DNA from: Mesorhizobium alhagi CCNWXJ12-2
GTDB taxonomy: Bacteria > Pseudomonadota > Alphaproteobacteria > Rhizobiales > Rhizobiaceae
Assembly (NCBI RefSeq): GCF_000236565.1
Contig: NZ_AHAM01000144.1
Span: forward strand, 22,684 to 86,683
Reading direction: 5' to 3'
Length of the DNA stretch: 64,000 bases
Below, piece after piece: positions 50,556 through 58,936 of this stretch. The notes beneath the pieces are model-generated. The model saw only the letters and a program-made list of their open reading frames with translations. It made no database searches and had not been told where the DNA came from. Position numbers and translations under genes: made by a program. The number at the start of each line of letters is the position of its first letter. Position 1 is the first letter of the stretch.

Positions 50556-51383
50556 TCAGGCTCCTCTCTTCTCGGGCCTGAAAATGCGGACTTCGACCCA
50601 CTGCAGGAAAACCAGCGTGAGGGTCGAAAGCGCGATGATCGAGCCGATTGTTGCATACATCTCGGCGTAATCTGCGCGCGAGCGGTGGAAAGTGATGAGG
50701 TCGCCGATGCCGGTCGGCGTGATCAGCAATTCGGCAAGCACGACGCCGACAAAGCCGGCGGCGACGCCGAGACGCAGGCCGGCGAAGATCACTGGGCTGG
50801 CGTCGGGAAGGATAATCTTGATGACGCTCTGCCAACGCGTGCCCAGGAACGAGCGGCACATCACGAGCAGCGATTCGTTGACGTTGCGCACCGCCTTGTA
50901 GGTGTTGAGCACGATGACCGGCAAAGCCAGGATCATCACGGCAAGCACCTTGGCGGTCAGGCCTATGCCGTAGACGAAGGTGACCATCGGAATGAAGGCC
51001 GCCACCGGCGCCGCCTGCAGAACGATGAAGATCGGGATCGCCAGCCATTCCCCGGTGCGCCACAGACCGCAGAGCGTGCCGAGGCCGACGCCGATGAAGG
51101 CCGAGAGCACGACGCCGAGAAGCAGCGGCTGCAGCGTCGAAAGATAGGCGCTGGGCATGCTGCCGTCGGCCATCAGCCCGAAGAAGGCGACGATCGTGTC
51201 GGAAAAGGTCGGGAAGGCGAAACTGACGGGAATGCGCCCGGCGATTTCCCAGATACCTGCAAAGAGCGCGATCGATATGAGGCGGAGAAGGATCGGGCGA
51301 TCCTGCCACCCTGCCGCTTCGCCGCGCCCGGAAAGGGGAGCGAAGCCAACGGCTTCGCCCTCTGTTCTAATGCTGCTCGCCAT
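50556..51383 (-). CDS. NitT/TauT-type ABC transporter permease (first permease)
   Basis: A 275-residue permease starting MASSIRTEGEAVGFAPLSG, with a 30-residue cytoplasmic lead before the first helix. The EAA loop reads CRSFLGTRWQSVIKIILPDASPVIFAGLRLGVAAGFVGVVLAELL. About six helices. The ribosome-binding site is weak. It follows the binding-protein gene by 10 nt and precedes the ATPase gene by 1 nt, so it is tightly coupled. Confidence 0.9.
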   Translation of the reverse strand: MASSIRTEGEAVGFAPLSGRGEAAGWQDRPILLRLISIALFAGIWEIAGRIPVSFAFPTFSDTIVAFFGLMADGSMPSAYLSTLQPLLLGVVLSAFIGVGLGTLCGLWRTGEWLAIPIFIVLQAAPVAAFIPMVTFVYGIGLTAKVLAVMILALPVIVLNTYKAVRNVNESLLVMCRSFLGTRWQSVIKIILPDASPVIFAGLRLGVAAGFVGVVLAELLITPTGIGDLITFHRSRADYAEMYATIGSIIALSTLTLVFLQWVEVRIFRPEKRGA

Positions 51384-51393
51384 CAGGCCGGGC

Positions 51394-52389
51394 CTATTTC
51401 TTGCCGAGCTTGGCGACGGCGCGGTCGATCGCGGCCGTATCCCAGAAATCCTCCACCTTGAGGGTGGCGGGATCGCCTTCGATCTGGCCGGCGGCGGTGA
51501 AGAACGCGAAGTCTGCGGCAGCCGCCTCGGCCCCGCCGCCATTCAGCGCCAGAGCGCCTGCCTCGGCCGTCTCCTTGTAGTATTCCGTGATTTCCGTATC
51601 AGCCTCCGCGCCAAGGTCCGGCAGAAGCTTGTATTTGTTTCTCAATTCGAGAGCGACAGCCGGGTTCTCGGTGATTTCGCGCCCGGTCTTGATCAACTCC
51701 TCGACCAGGATATCGACGTCGGCCGCATTGTTCTTGAGATATTCGGCCGTGGCGAACACGGTCTCGTCCGATGCGCTGACATTTTCGACAGGCAGCACGA
51801 TGAACTTGCCCGGCGCTTCCGTCTCGAGTGCGCGCCGGTTGGCCGCATCGACGATCGAGGCCTTGATCGTTCCCTGAAGCAGCGCGTTGCGCCGGACTTC
51901 GGAGCCGGGAACGTAGCTGATCTGGCCGAGTTCGATGCCATTGTTCTTGGCCATCAGCAGCATGACCGCCTCGGTGCCGGAGCCCCGCGCCTGCACCGCG
52001 ACCTCCTGCCCGTCGAGATCCTTCCATTCCTTGTAGAATTCGCTGTTGACGACCGGGAAGAACCGCTGCGTGGAAATCTGCGCAAAGATGCGGATCGGCA
52101 CGCCGACCTTCTGGATCAGCGTATAGGGCGCGCCGATGCCGACATCGGCCTGGCCGCCGACGACCGCCTGGGTCGCCAGATCCTCGTCGTTGAGGATGAT
52201 CAGTTCGACATTAACCCCCCGCTCCTTGGCGCGCTCGATCGCGGCCAGGGTCTGGATCGATTCGATGCCGGGCAGATCGCCGAATGCGATGCGCATATCG
52301 CCGGCGCTTGCCGCCGACATAGGCGCGGCGCTTCCAAGGACCGCCGCGAAAACCGTTGCAAGGATGGTACGTCTGGACAGGCTGGCCAT
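51394..52389 (-). CDS. NitT/TauT-type ABC transporter substrate-binding protein
   Basis: A 331-residue periplasmic protein with an N-terminal signal of Tat-like type (SLSRRTILATVFAAVLG...SAASA). The mature part follows the NMT1/SsuA-like fold: IAFGDLPGIESIQTLAAIERAKERGVNVELI, GGQADVGIGAPYTLIQKVG and LDGQEVAVQARGSGTEAVMLL. No sulfonate or nitrate-specific residues can be named. It is the first gene of a five-gene operon that ends with an acylpyruvase-like hydrolase. An inverted repeat at 52410-52429 lies just upstream. Confidence 0.9.
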   Translation of the reverse strand: MASLSRRTILATVFAAVLGSAAPMSAASAGDMRIAFGDLPGIESIQTLAAIERAKERGVNVELIILNDEDLATQAVVGGQADVGIGAPYTLIQKVGVPIRIFAQISTQRFFPVVNSEFYKEWKDLDGQEVAVQARGSGTEAVMLLMAKNNGIELGQISYVPGSEVRRNALLQGTIKASIVDAANRRALETEAPGKFIVLPVENVSASDETVFATAEYLKNNAADVDILVEELIKTGREITENPAVALELRNKYKLLPDLGAEADTEITEYYKETAEAGALALNGGGAEAAAADFAFFTAAGQIEGDPATLKVEDFWDTAAIDRAVAKLGKK

Positions 52390-52409
52390 TTTTATTCCTC
52401 CCGTTTTGT

Positions 52410-52429
52410 AACCAATAATGGTATTGGTT
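52410..52429. promoter_or_regulatory. Inverted repeat AACCAATA-N4-TATTGGTT, likely GntR operator
   Basis: Perfect 8-bp arms with a 4-bp centre lie 21 nt before the binding-protein ATG. Further ATTGGT / ACCAAT half-sites follow at 52445, 52508-52517 (TTGGACCAA) and 52551. The GntR/FadR regulator gene is divergent here. FadR-subfamily operators usually have TGGT/ACCA arms, which these show, so this is probably its control region. Confidence 0.6.
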
Positions 52430-52543
52430 AAGCCTATGGCGTGAATTGGTCAAGGATGAATCTATCGCAATCCGTCTGCAACAACATAAGTTCTGGATAT
52501 TGACGCCTTGGACCAATCATCTTAACACCAGCAATGGGAATCA

Positions 52544-53257
52544 ATGCGCGAATTGGTTAAATCGATGGATGTTGGCGGGAATGGCGGCCACGCCGCACTG
52601 GTCCAGCTTCAGGCCTATCTCGCCCAGATGGATCACAAGGGCGAGACGCGGCTGCCGGCGGAACGGGAATTATGCGAAAGCCTCGGCGTTTCGCGCGGCG
52701 ACCTGCGCAAGGCGCTGGCGGTGCTGGAGAAGGACGGCCGCATCTGGCGGCATGTCGGCAAGGGCACCTTTGTCGGCAGCGGACCGGTCGAGGAAACCAT
52801 CGGCATCTCCGAGATCGCCGGCCGCACCAATCCGGCCGACGTGATGCGGGCGCGGCTGATCATCGAGCCGGAGATCGCGCGCGAGGCCGCGCTGCACGCC
52901 ACGCTCTCAGATATCGCCGCGATGCGGCAATCGCTGGTCCAGACGCGCGAAGCCGCCACCTGGCGGCAGTATGAGAATGTCGACAATCTGCTCCACCGGC
53001 AGATCGCGCAGGCGAGCCGCAACAATGTGCTGCTCGGCCTTTTCGACGTGCTGAACGCCGTGCGCCGCACCGTCGTGTGGGGCCGCCTGCGCTCGGATGG
53101 CGCCCGCCCCCCGGCCGACCACCACAGCTTCGCAGACCATGAACGCATCGTCGAGGCGATCGCCGAGCGCGACCTCGGCGGCGCTGCAGCGGCCATGCGC
53201 CTGCATCTGCAGCAGGTCGGGCGGCGACTGATCCCCCTTAACGAAGCCGCGGAATAG
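52544..53257 (+). CDS. GntR-family regulator, FadR subfamily (FCD domain)
   Basis: A 237-residue protein. The N-terminal winged HTH (RLPAERELCESLGVSRGDLRKALAVLEKDGRIWRHVGKGTFVG) is joined to an FCD domain (DVMRARLIIEPEIAREAALHATLSDIAAM, then HRQIAQASRNNVLLGLFDVL and HERIVEAIAERDLGGAAAAMRLHLQQVGRRL), which holds metal-binding His. The ATG at 52544 has GGGAA upstream; ATG 52565 is possible. It is divergent from the NitT/TauT operon and presumably represses it until a small organic acid binds. Confidence 0.92.
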   Translation: MRELVKSMDVGGNGGHAALVQLQAYLAQMDHKGETRLPAERELCESLGVSRGDLRKALAVLEKDGRIWRHVGKGTFVGSGPVEETIGISEIAGRTNPADVMRARLIIEPEIAREAALHATLSDIAAMRQSLVQTREAATWRQYENVDNLLHRQIAQASRNNVLLGLFDVLNAVRRTVVWGRLRSDGARPPADHHSFADHERIVEAIAERDLGGAAAAMRLHLQQVGRRLIPLNEAAE

Positions 53258-53280
53258 CGGTCCGCGCGGCTGAATTCAGT

Positions 53281-54573
53281 TCAGACTATTCCGCCGCCGC
53301 CCGAGGCGACAGCCGGGCGCTCCGCGGTGACCTTCCTGCGGTAGCCGGCGGCGCGATAGACGGCAACCGGATCGATCGCCCCGCCCTTCTCCGAGCGCGC
53401 CATCGCGAGGATCGGCTCGACGTCGGTGCGGTAGGCGGCCTTGAGCGTCTGCGTCGCCATCAGCGCATCATTGTCGTCCTGGAAAGACTCCAGCGCCTTG
53501 CGATCGACCAGCAGCGCCTGCGCGTAGGCGCGCTGCACCTCAGCCGCCGACAACATCAGGCTTTCGATGGGATCGGTGACATTGTGGCTCTGGTCGAGCA
53601 TGTGCGCCGGGTCAAAACCCCTGGTGCCACAAAGCTCCGCATCGACCAGCTCGTTGAAGATGAGAAAGAGCCGGTACGGATCGATCGAACCCGCGTCGAG
53701 GTCGTCGTCGCCATATTTGGAATCATTGAAGTGGAAGCCGCCGAGCTTGCCGAACTGGATCAGCCGCGAGACGATCATCTCGATGTTGACGTTCGGCGCA
53801 TGGTGGCCGAGGTCGACCAGGCAGAAAGCTTTCGGCCCTAGCTCTTGCGCGATCAGGTAGTTGGTGCCCCAGTCCTGCACGACCGTGGAATAGAAGGCCG
53901 GCTCGTACATCTTGTGTTCGGTGAAAAGCCGCCAGTCGTCCGGCAGTTCGGCATAAATCTCCTGCATCGCGTCGAGATAGCGGCGGAACGCTTTGGCGAA
54001 ATTCACCTGGCCGGGAAAATTCGAGCCGTCGCCGATCCACACCGTCAGCGCCCTGGAGCCGAGCGTCTTGCCGATCTCTATGCATTCGAGATTGTGTTCG
54101 ACCGCCTGCCTGCGCACGGCCGCGTCGGCGTGGCTGAGCGAGCCGAATTTGTAGGAGAGCTTCTGGTCCCTGGCGTCGGAAAACGTGTTGGAATTCATCG
54201 CATCGAAGCCGAGACCGAAACGCGACGCCGCCTGCTTCAGCCGCTTCGGATCGGCCTTGTCCCACGGGATGTGCAGCGAGACGGACGACGTCGCCCGGGT
54301 CAGCTGCGCGATGACGGCGCAATCCTCGATCTTGTCGAAGATGTCGCGCGGCTCGCCGCCGCCGGGGAACCGCGCAAAGCGCGTGCCGCCGGTGCCGACG
54401 CCCCATGACGGGATGGCGACGCCGAAGGAAGCGACCTTATTCTTGATGTCGTCTATCGCGATGCCGCGCCGGGAAAGCTGGTCGCCGAGCGCCTCGTAAT
54501 CGCGCTTGAGAGCCGCCTGGCGCGATGCGTTTTCCCGCTCGACGATGTCGGCGGAGATGAGTTGCTCGGTCAT
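53281..54573 (-). CDS. rhaI: L-rhamnose isomerase RhaI
   Basis: A 430-residue TIM-barrel isomerase of the rhizobial RhaI type, not the E. coli RhaA type. Metal-site segments are visible: WIGDGSNFPGQVNF, YAELPDDWRLFTEHKMYEPAF, LVDLGHHAPNVNIEMI and FHFNDSKYGDDDLDAGS. It converts L-rhamnose to L-rhamnulose. GGGGAGG precedes ATG 54573. It lies downstream of rhaD in a leftward pair, separated from it by a long palindromic repeat that ends about 20 nt before this gene's start. Confidence 0.95.
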   Translation of the reverse strand: MTEQLISADIVERENASRQAALKRDYEALGDQLSRRGIAIDDIKNKVASFGVAIPSWGVGTGGTRFARFPGGGEPRDIFDKIEDCAVIAQLTRATSSVSLHIPWDKADPKRLKQAASRFGLGFDAMNSNTFSDARDQKLSYKFGSLSHADAAVRRQAVEHNLECIEIGKTLGSRALTVWIGDGSNFPGQVNFAKAFRRYLDAMQEIYAELPDDWRLFTEHKMYEPAFYSTVVQDWGTNYLIAQELGPKAFCLVDLGHHAPNVNIEMIVSRLIQFGKLGGFHFNDSKYGDDDLDAGSIDPYRLFLIFNELVDAELCGTRGFDPAHMLDQSHNVTDPIESLMLSAAEVQRAYAQALLVDRKALESFQDDNDALMATQTLKAAYRTDVEPILAMARSEKGGAIDPVAVYRAAGYRRKVTAERPAVASGGGGIV

Positions 54574-54593
54574 AGAAGGTCCTCCCCTGGATA

Positions 54594-54710
54594 GGTTGAC
54601 GTTCCGTCCAACACCCCTCATCCGACTTCGCTTCGCTCAGCCACCTTCTCCCCTTGTGGGAGAAGGTGGCCCGAGGGGGCGGATGAGGGGTGTTGGACGG
54701 AACGCCAACC
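54594..54710. repeat. Long palindromic repeat (about 31-bp arms) between rhaD and rhaI
   Basis: Arms at 54594-54624 and 54680-54710 match with one mismatch; the 24 bases at 54601-54624 are perfect. A CCTTCTCC / GGAGAAGG hairpin is nested at the centre. It shares CCCCTCATCCG and CTTCTCCCCTTGTGGGAGAAG with the repeat at 25362-25502, so the two are copies of one element family. Confidence 0.8.
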
Positions 54711-54718
54711 TTATAAGT

Positions 54719-56821
54719 TCACCGCGTAAAACTCTGCGCGTTGCCGGCGTCGACATTGATGATGTTGCCCGTCGATTTCGCCGACATTTCGGATGCGAAG
54801 AAATAGACCGCCTCGGCGATATCTTCCGGAAACACCGAGCGCTTCAGCATCGAGCGCGAGCGGTAATGCTCCTCGAGATCGTCGGTCGACATCTTGTAGG
54901 CCGCGGCGCGCTGTTCCTTCCACTCCCCGGTCCAGATTTTCGAACCGCGCAGAACCGCGTCCGGATTGACGACGTTGACGCGGATCTGCGCCTCCGCGCC
55001 CTCCAGTGCGAGGCATCGCGCAAGGTGGATCTCGGCGGCCTTGGCGGTGCAATAGGCGGCGGCGTTCGGCGACGCCGCAAGCCCGTTCTTCGACGCGATG
55101 AACACGACGTTGCCGCCGATCTTCTGGGTGCGGAACAGCTTGAACGCCTCGCGGCTGACCAGGAAATAGCCGGTCGCGAGGATGTCCATGTTCCTGTTCC
55201 AGAGCGACAGCGTCGTCTCCTCGATCGGAGCCGACGAAGCTAGGCCGGCATTGGACACGAGAATATCGATGCCGCCGAAGGCGACCGCCGTTTCGGCAAA
55301 CCCGCCGATGACCGCCGCCTCGTCGGTGACATCAAGTTTCACGGCGCGGACGAAGTCGCTGCCCGATTTTTTGCCGAGCTCGGCTTCGGCCGCGGCGAGG
55401 GCTTCTTCATCTATGTCGGCCAGAACCACGCATGCGCCGTCGGCCAGCAGGCGGGCCGCCGTCGCGCGGCCGATGCCCCCTGCCCCGCCTGTGACGAGCG
55501 CGACCCGCCCGGCAAGCGGCTTGGGCTTCGGCAGGCGCTGGAGCTTTGCTTCCTCCAACTGCCAGTATTCGATGCCGAACGCTTCCTTCTCGGGCAGGCC
55601 CATATAGGACGAGACGGTCGACGCGCCGCGCATCACATTGATGGCGTTGACGTAGAACTCGCCCGAAATGCGCGCAGTCGCCTTGTCCTTGGCGAAGGTG
55701 ATCATGCCGACGCCCGGCACGAGGTACACGACCGCGTTCGGATCGCGCATGGGCGGCGAATCCGGCTGCTTGCAGCGTTCGTAATAGGCCGCGTGGCCCT
55801 GGCGATAGGTTTCGAGCGCGGCGGGCAGGCCAGCCAGCGTCTTCTCGACGTCAGGCTTTGCCGGATCGAAATCGATCACCAGCGGGCTGATCTTGGTGCG
55901 CAGGAAATGGTCGGGACAGCTGGTTCCGAGCGCCGCGAGCTTTTCCATGTCCCGGGAGCCGACGAATTCCAGCACGGCGTCCTGGTCGTCGAAATGGCCG
56001 ACCTTGCGTTCGGAGGCGGAGATCATGCCGCGGATCGCAGGCATCAGTTGCGCGGCGATGGCCTTGCGCTCGGCGGCCGGCAGCGTGTCGACGACGGCGC
56101 CGCCGAACGCCGCCTTGCCGCGCGTCTCCTGCTCGAACCATTCGATGGCGCGGTTGATGATGCGGATGGTGGTCTCGTAGCACTCCTTCGCGGAGTCGGC
56201 CCAGGTGAACAGGCCATGGCTTTCGAGCACGACGCCGGCGGCGTTTGGATTTTCCCTGGCGAATTTTTCGAGCCACAGGCCGAGTTCGAAGCCCGGTCGC
56301 TTCCAGGGCAGCCAGCCGATCTCGTCGCCGAAGATGCGCGCGGTCAGTTCCTTGCTGTTGCTCGCCGCAGCGACCGCGATGATGGCGTCCGGATGCATGT
56401 GGTCGACATGCTTCTTCGGCACATAGGCATGAAGCGGCGTGTCGATCGACGCCGCGCGCGGGTTCAGGTTGAAGGTGCAGTGCGGCAGGTAGCCGACCAT
56501 CTCATCTTCGTGGTCGAGCCCGCGATAGAGCTTCTTCAGCGCTTCGAGCTTTTCCATGTAGAGCGTGGCAAAACCGTCCAGCTTGATGGTTCCCACATCG
56601 CCGCCGGAGCCTTTCACCCACAGAACTTCGACGGGTTCGCCGGTGAGCGGGTCCTTCTCCATCACCTTGGCGGAGGTGTTGCCGCCGCCGTAATTGGTGA
56701 TGCGCTTGTCGGAGCCGAGCAGGTTGGAGCGGTATAAGAGCCGCTCCGATTCGCTCATCTTCGAAGCTCTTGCCTCATCCCAAAGATTGGCGAGGCGCGA
56801 ACCGGTGCGCGTTTCAAGCAT
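54719..56821 (-). CDS. rhaD: Bifunctional rhamnulose-1-phosphate aldolase / lactaldehyde dehydrogenase-type SDR (RhaD)
   Basis: A 700-residue fusion. The first about 430 residues are a class II aldolase/adducin domain (ITNYGGGNTSAKV, KGSGGDVGTI, HVDHMHPDAIIAVAA with the zinc His). The rest is a short-chain dehydrogenase (VALVTGGAGGIGRATAARL, VSNAGLA, AAYCTAKAAEIHLA with the catalytic Tyr and Lys). It should cleave rhamnulose 1-phosphate to dihydroxyacetone phosphate and lactaldehyde and process the latter. ATG 56821 has GGGAGG about 11 nt upstream. It is divergent from rhaR. Confidence 0.95.
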   Translation of the reverse strand: MLETRTGSRLANLWDEARASKMSESERLLYRSNLLGSDKRITNYGGGNTSAKVMEKDPLTGEPVEVLWVKGSGGDVGTIKLDGFATLYMEKLEALKKLYRGLDHEDEMVGYLPHCTFNLNPRAASIDTPLHAYVPKKHVDHMHPDAIIAVAAASNSKELTARIFGDEIGWLPWKRPGFELGLWLEKFARENPNAAGVVLESHGLFTWADSAKECYETTIRIINRAIEWFEQETRGKAAFGGAVVDTLPAAERKAIAAQLMPAIRGMISASERKVGHFDDQDAVLEFVGSRDMEKLAALGTSCPDHFLRTKISPLVIDFDPAKPDVEKTLAGLPAALETYRQGHAAYYERCKQPDSPPMRDPNAVVYLVPGVGMITFAKDKATARISGEFYVNAINVMRGASTVSSYMGLPEKEAFGIEYWQLEEAKLQRLPKPKPLAGRVALVTGGAGGIGRATAARLLADGACVVLADIDEEALAAAEAELGKKSGSDFVRAVKLDVTDEAAVIGGFAETAVAFGGIDILVSNAGLASSAPIEETTLSLWNRNMDILATGYFLVSREAFKLFRTQKIGGNVVFIASKNGLAASPNAAAYCTAKAAEIHLARCLALEGAEAQIRVNVVNPDAVLRGSKIWTGEWKEQRAAAYKMSTDDLEEHYRSRSMLKRSVFPEDIAEAVYFFASEMSAKSTGNIINVDAGNAQSFTR

Positions 56822-56903
56822 GACAGGCAATCCTCCCGATGCGCAGTGGAGAGCGCAAACATTCTGGGCCGAAATTCGCATGCGCCGGCCACACATGTCA
56901 ATC

Positions 56904-56968
56904 AGAAACGATCAAGAACGATCATATTGCACTGCACAACGAAACATTTTTGATTGTTATTGATTGAC
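56904..56968. promoter_or_regulatory. rhaD-rhaR intergenic operator cluster (CGATCA / TGATTG repeats)
   Basis: CGATCA occurs at 56909-56914 and 56919-56924, and the near-complementary TGATTG at 56951-56956 and 56961-56966. Each pair is spaced by exactly one helical turn. The symmetric arrangement in the gap between divergent rhaD and rhaR makes this the probable RhaR (DeoR-type) binding region for both promoters. Confidence 0.55.
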
Positions 56969-57012
56969 ATTGCGCGAAGCTGCTGCCTAGATGAGGCAGC
57001 TTGGGAGGAGCA

Positions 57013-57822
57013 ATGCACGAGAAAGAGCGCCACAGGATCATTCTGTCCGCCGTCCAGGAAAAACCTGTGGTGACGGTGCCGGAACTGGTCGAACTGACGG
57101 AATCGTCCGAGGCGACGATCCGGCGCGACATCGCTGCGCTTCACCTGCAGAAGCGGCTTCGCCGCGTCCGCGGCGGCGCGGAATCAATCACGCCACCGCA
57201 ATTCATGGGCATAGCCGGCCGGCCGTTCAGCGTGAACGAGGCGCTGCATGCCGCGCAAAAGCGAGCCATCGCTCGGGAGGCGGTCGAACTGTGCAAGGAT
57301 GGCGACCCGATCATCATCAATGGCGGCACCACGACCTTCCAGATGGTGCATTTCCTGACCAACCGCCGGATGACGATCTTCACCAACTCGTTTCCGATCG
57401 CCGACCACCTGCTGAAGCATTCCAAGAACACGGTGATGCTTTCGGGCGGAACGATCTATCGCGAGCAGAACATCATCCTGTCGCCGTTCGAGAACGACGT
57501 GACGCGGAATTTCTACGCCAAGCGCATGTTCATGGGCGCGCAGGGGCTCGGCCCGCTCGGCCTGATGGAAGGCGACCCGCTGCTCATCCAGGCTGAGCAG
57601 AAACTGATCGACCAGGCGGACGAACTGGTCGTGCTGATCGACTCGTCGAAATTCCGGCAACGCTCGAGCCTTATTCTCTGCCGGCTGGGACGGATTTCGA
57701 CTGTGGTGACCGACGCGGGCCTCGAGGACCGCGACGCAAAGATGCTGGAGGATGCTGGCGTTTCGCTGGTCGTGGCGAAAAACCAGCGTTCGAACAGCGA
57801 GGATGCTTCGCTGCAGGCATAG
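57013..57822 (+). CDS. rhaR: DeoR-family regulator RhaR
   Basis: A 269-residue DeoR protein. The N-terminal HTH (VTVPELVELTESSEATIRRDIAALHLQKRLRRVRGGAE) is followed by the DeoRC sensor domain (DGDPIIINGGTTTFQMVHFL, NTVMLSGGTIYREQN, DELVVLIDSSKFRQRSSL). GGGAGGAG precedes ATG 57013. In Rhizobium leguminosarum the same gene begins the rhaRSTPQUK operon and represses both divergent units in the absence of rhamnose. It is followed 42 nt later by rhaS. Confidence 0.94.
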   Translation: MHEKERHRIILSAVQEKPVVTVPELVELTESSEATIRRDIAALHLQKRLRRVRGGAESITPPQFMGIAGRPFSVNEALHAAQKRAIAREAVELCKDGDPIIINGGTTTFQMVHFLTNRRMTIFTNSFPIADHLLKHSKNTVMLSGGTIYREQNIILSPFENDVTRNFYAKRMFMGAQGLGPLGLMEGDPLLIQAEQKLIDQADELVVLIDSSKFRQRSSLILCRLGRISTVVTDAGLEDRDAKMLEDAGVSLVVAKNQRSNSEDASLQA

Positions 57823-57864
57823 GCGGCGAGGAACAATGCAACCGCTCACGGGAGGAACCGACTA

Positions 57865-58860
57865 ATGAGCATATTCAGGAAACTGCTGGCGACCGCGGCA
57901 ATCGCGGCCGTCATGTTTGCCGGCCCGGCCAATGCAGAATCGACAAAGATCGCCCTGGTGGTGAAGTCGCTCGGTAACGGCTTCTTCGACGCCGCCAACA
58001 AGGGCGCCCAGGAAGCCGCCAAGGAACTCGGCGACGTGGAGGTGATCTACACTGGCCCGACCGCGGCGACAGCCGAGGGCCAGATCGAGATCGTCAATTC
58101 GCTGATCGCGCAGAACGTCAACGCAATCGCGATCTCCGCCAACGACCCGGACGCGCTGGTGCCGGTGCTGAAGAAGGCGATGGACCGCGGCATCACGGTC
58201 ATCTCATGGGATTCGGGCGTCGCGCCGGAAGGCCGGCAGATGCACCTCAACCCCTCGGATACCGACCTGATCGGCGAGACGATCATCAAGCTCGCCGCCG
58301 ACTACCTGCCTGAGGGCGGAGACGTGGCGATCCTGTCGGCCTCGTCGACGGCAACCAACCAGAACGCCTGGATCGAGGCGGCCAAGAAGGTCCTTCCGGA
58401 GAAATTCCCGAAGATCAATCTCGTGGCCACCGTCTATGGCGACGACGATTCGGTGAAGAGCACCAACGAAGCCAAGGGCCTGATCGCCAGCCATCCGGAC
58501 CTCAAGGCGATTATCGCGCCGACCACGGTCGGCGTCGTTGCCGCCGCGCAGGTCGTCACCGACCAGAACCTGATCGGCAAGGTCAACGTGACCGGCCTCG
58601 CGCTGCCGTCCGAGTTCAAGCAGTTCATCGACAACGGCGCTTCGCAGGCGGTCGCGCTCTGGAACCCGATCGATCTCGGTTACTCGGCGGTCTATCTCGC
58701 TCACGGCATCGCAACGGGCAAGGCGAAAGCCGAACCCGGCGCAAGGCTGTCGATCGGCAAGGTTGGCGAAGTCACGCTCGACGACACCAATTCCGCTGCG
58801 ATGGCGCCGCCCTTCCAGTTCGACAAGTCGAACATCGAAGAGTTCTCGAAGATCTATTGA
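57865..58860 (+). CDS. rhaS: Rhamnose ABC transporter substrate-binding protein RhaS
   Basis: A 331-residue periplasmic binding protein with a signal peptide (MSIFRKLLATAAIAAVMFAGPANA). The fold markers are IALVVKSLGNGFFDAANKGAQEAAKELG, NAIAISANDPDALVPVLKKAMDRGITVISWDSGV and HLNPSDTDLIGETII. It matches the RhaS proteins of rhizobial rhamnose operons. GGGAGGAA precedes the ATG. A stem-loop follows at 58876-58905. Confidence 0.95.
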   Translation: MSIFRKLLATAAIAAVMFAGPANAESTKIALVVKSLGNGFFDAANKGAQEAAKELGDVEVIYTGPTAATAEGQIEIVNSLIAQNVNAIAISANDPDALVPVLKKAMDRGITVISWDSGVAPEGRQMHLNPSDTDLIGETIIKLAADYLPEGGDVAILSASSTATNQNAWIEAAKKVLPEKFPKINLVATVYGDDDSVKSTNEAKGLIASHPDLKAIIAPTTVGVVAAAQVVTDQNLIGKVNVTGLALPSEFKQFIDNGASQAVALWNPIDLGYSAVYLAHGIATGKAKAEPGARLSIGKVGEVTLDDTNSAAMAPPFQFDKSNIEEFSKIY

Positions 58861-58875
58861 TCCGACAAGATGGCT

Positions 58876-58905
58876 GCGGCGGCTCGGTTTCGACTTTGCC
58901 GCCGC
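58876..58905 (+). terminator. Intercistronic hairpin between rhaS and rhaT
   Basis: GCGGCGGC (58876-58883) pairs with GCCGCCGC (58898-58905) around a 14-nt loop. It has no T-run. The position right after the binding-protein gene suggests a role in raising rhaS over rhaTPQ message. Confidence 0.45.
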
Positions 58906-58936
58906 GGCTCACCTAACGACAGGGCTTGAGAGATAA

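Noticed and set aside
11289..54710. CRISPR array suspected from repeated palindromes
   Set aside because: The repeats are single dispersed inverted units, not regularly spaced direct repeats with unique spacers, and no cas gene is present.
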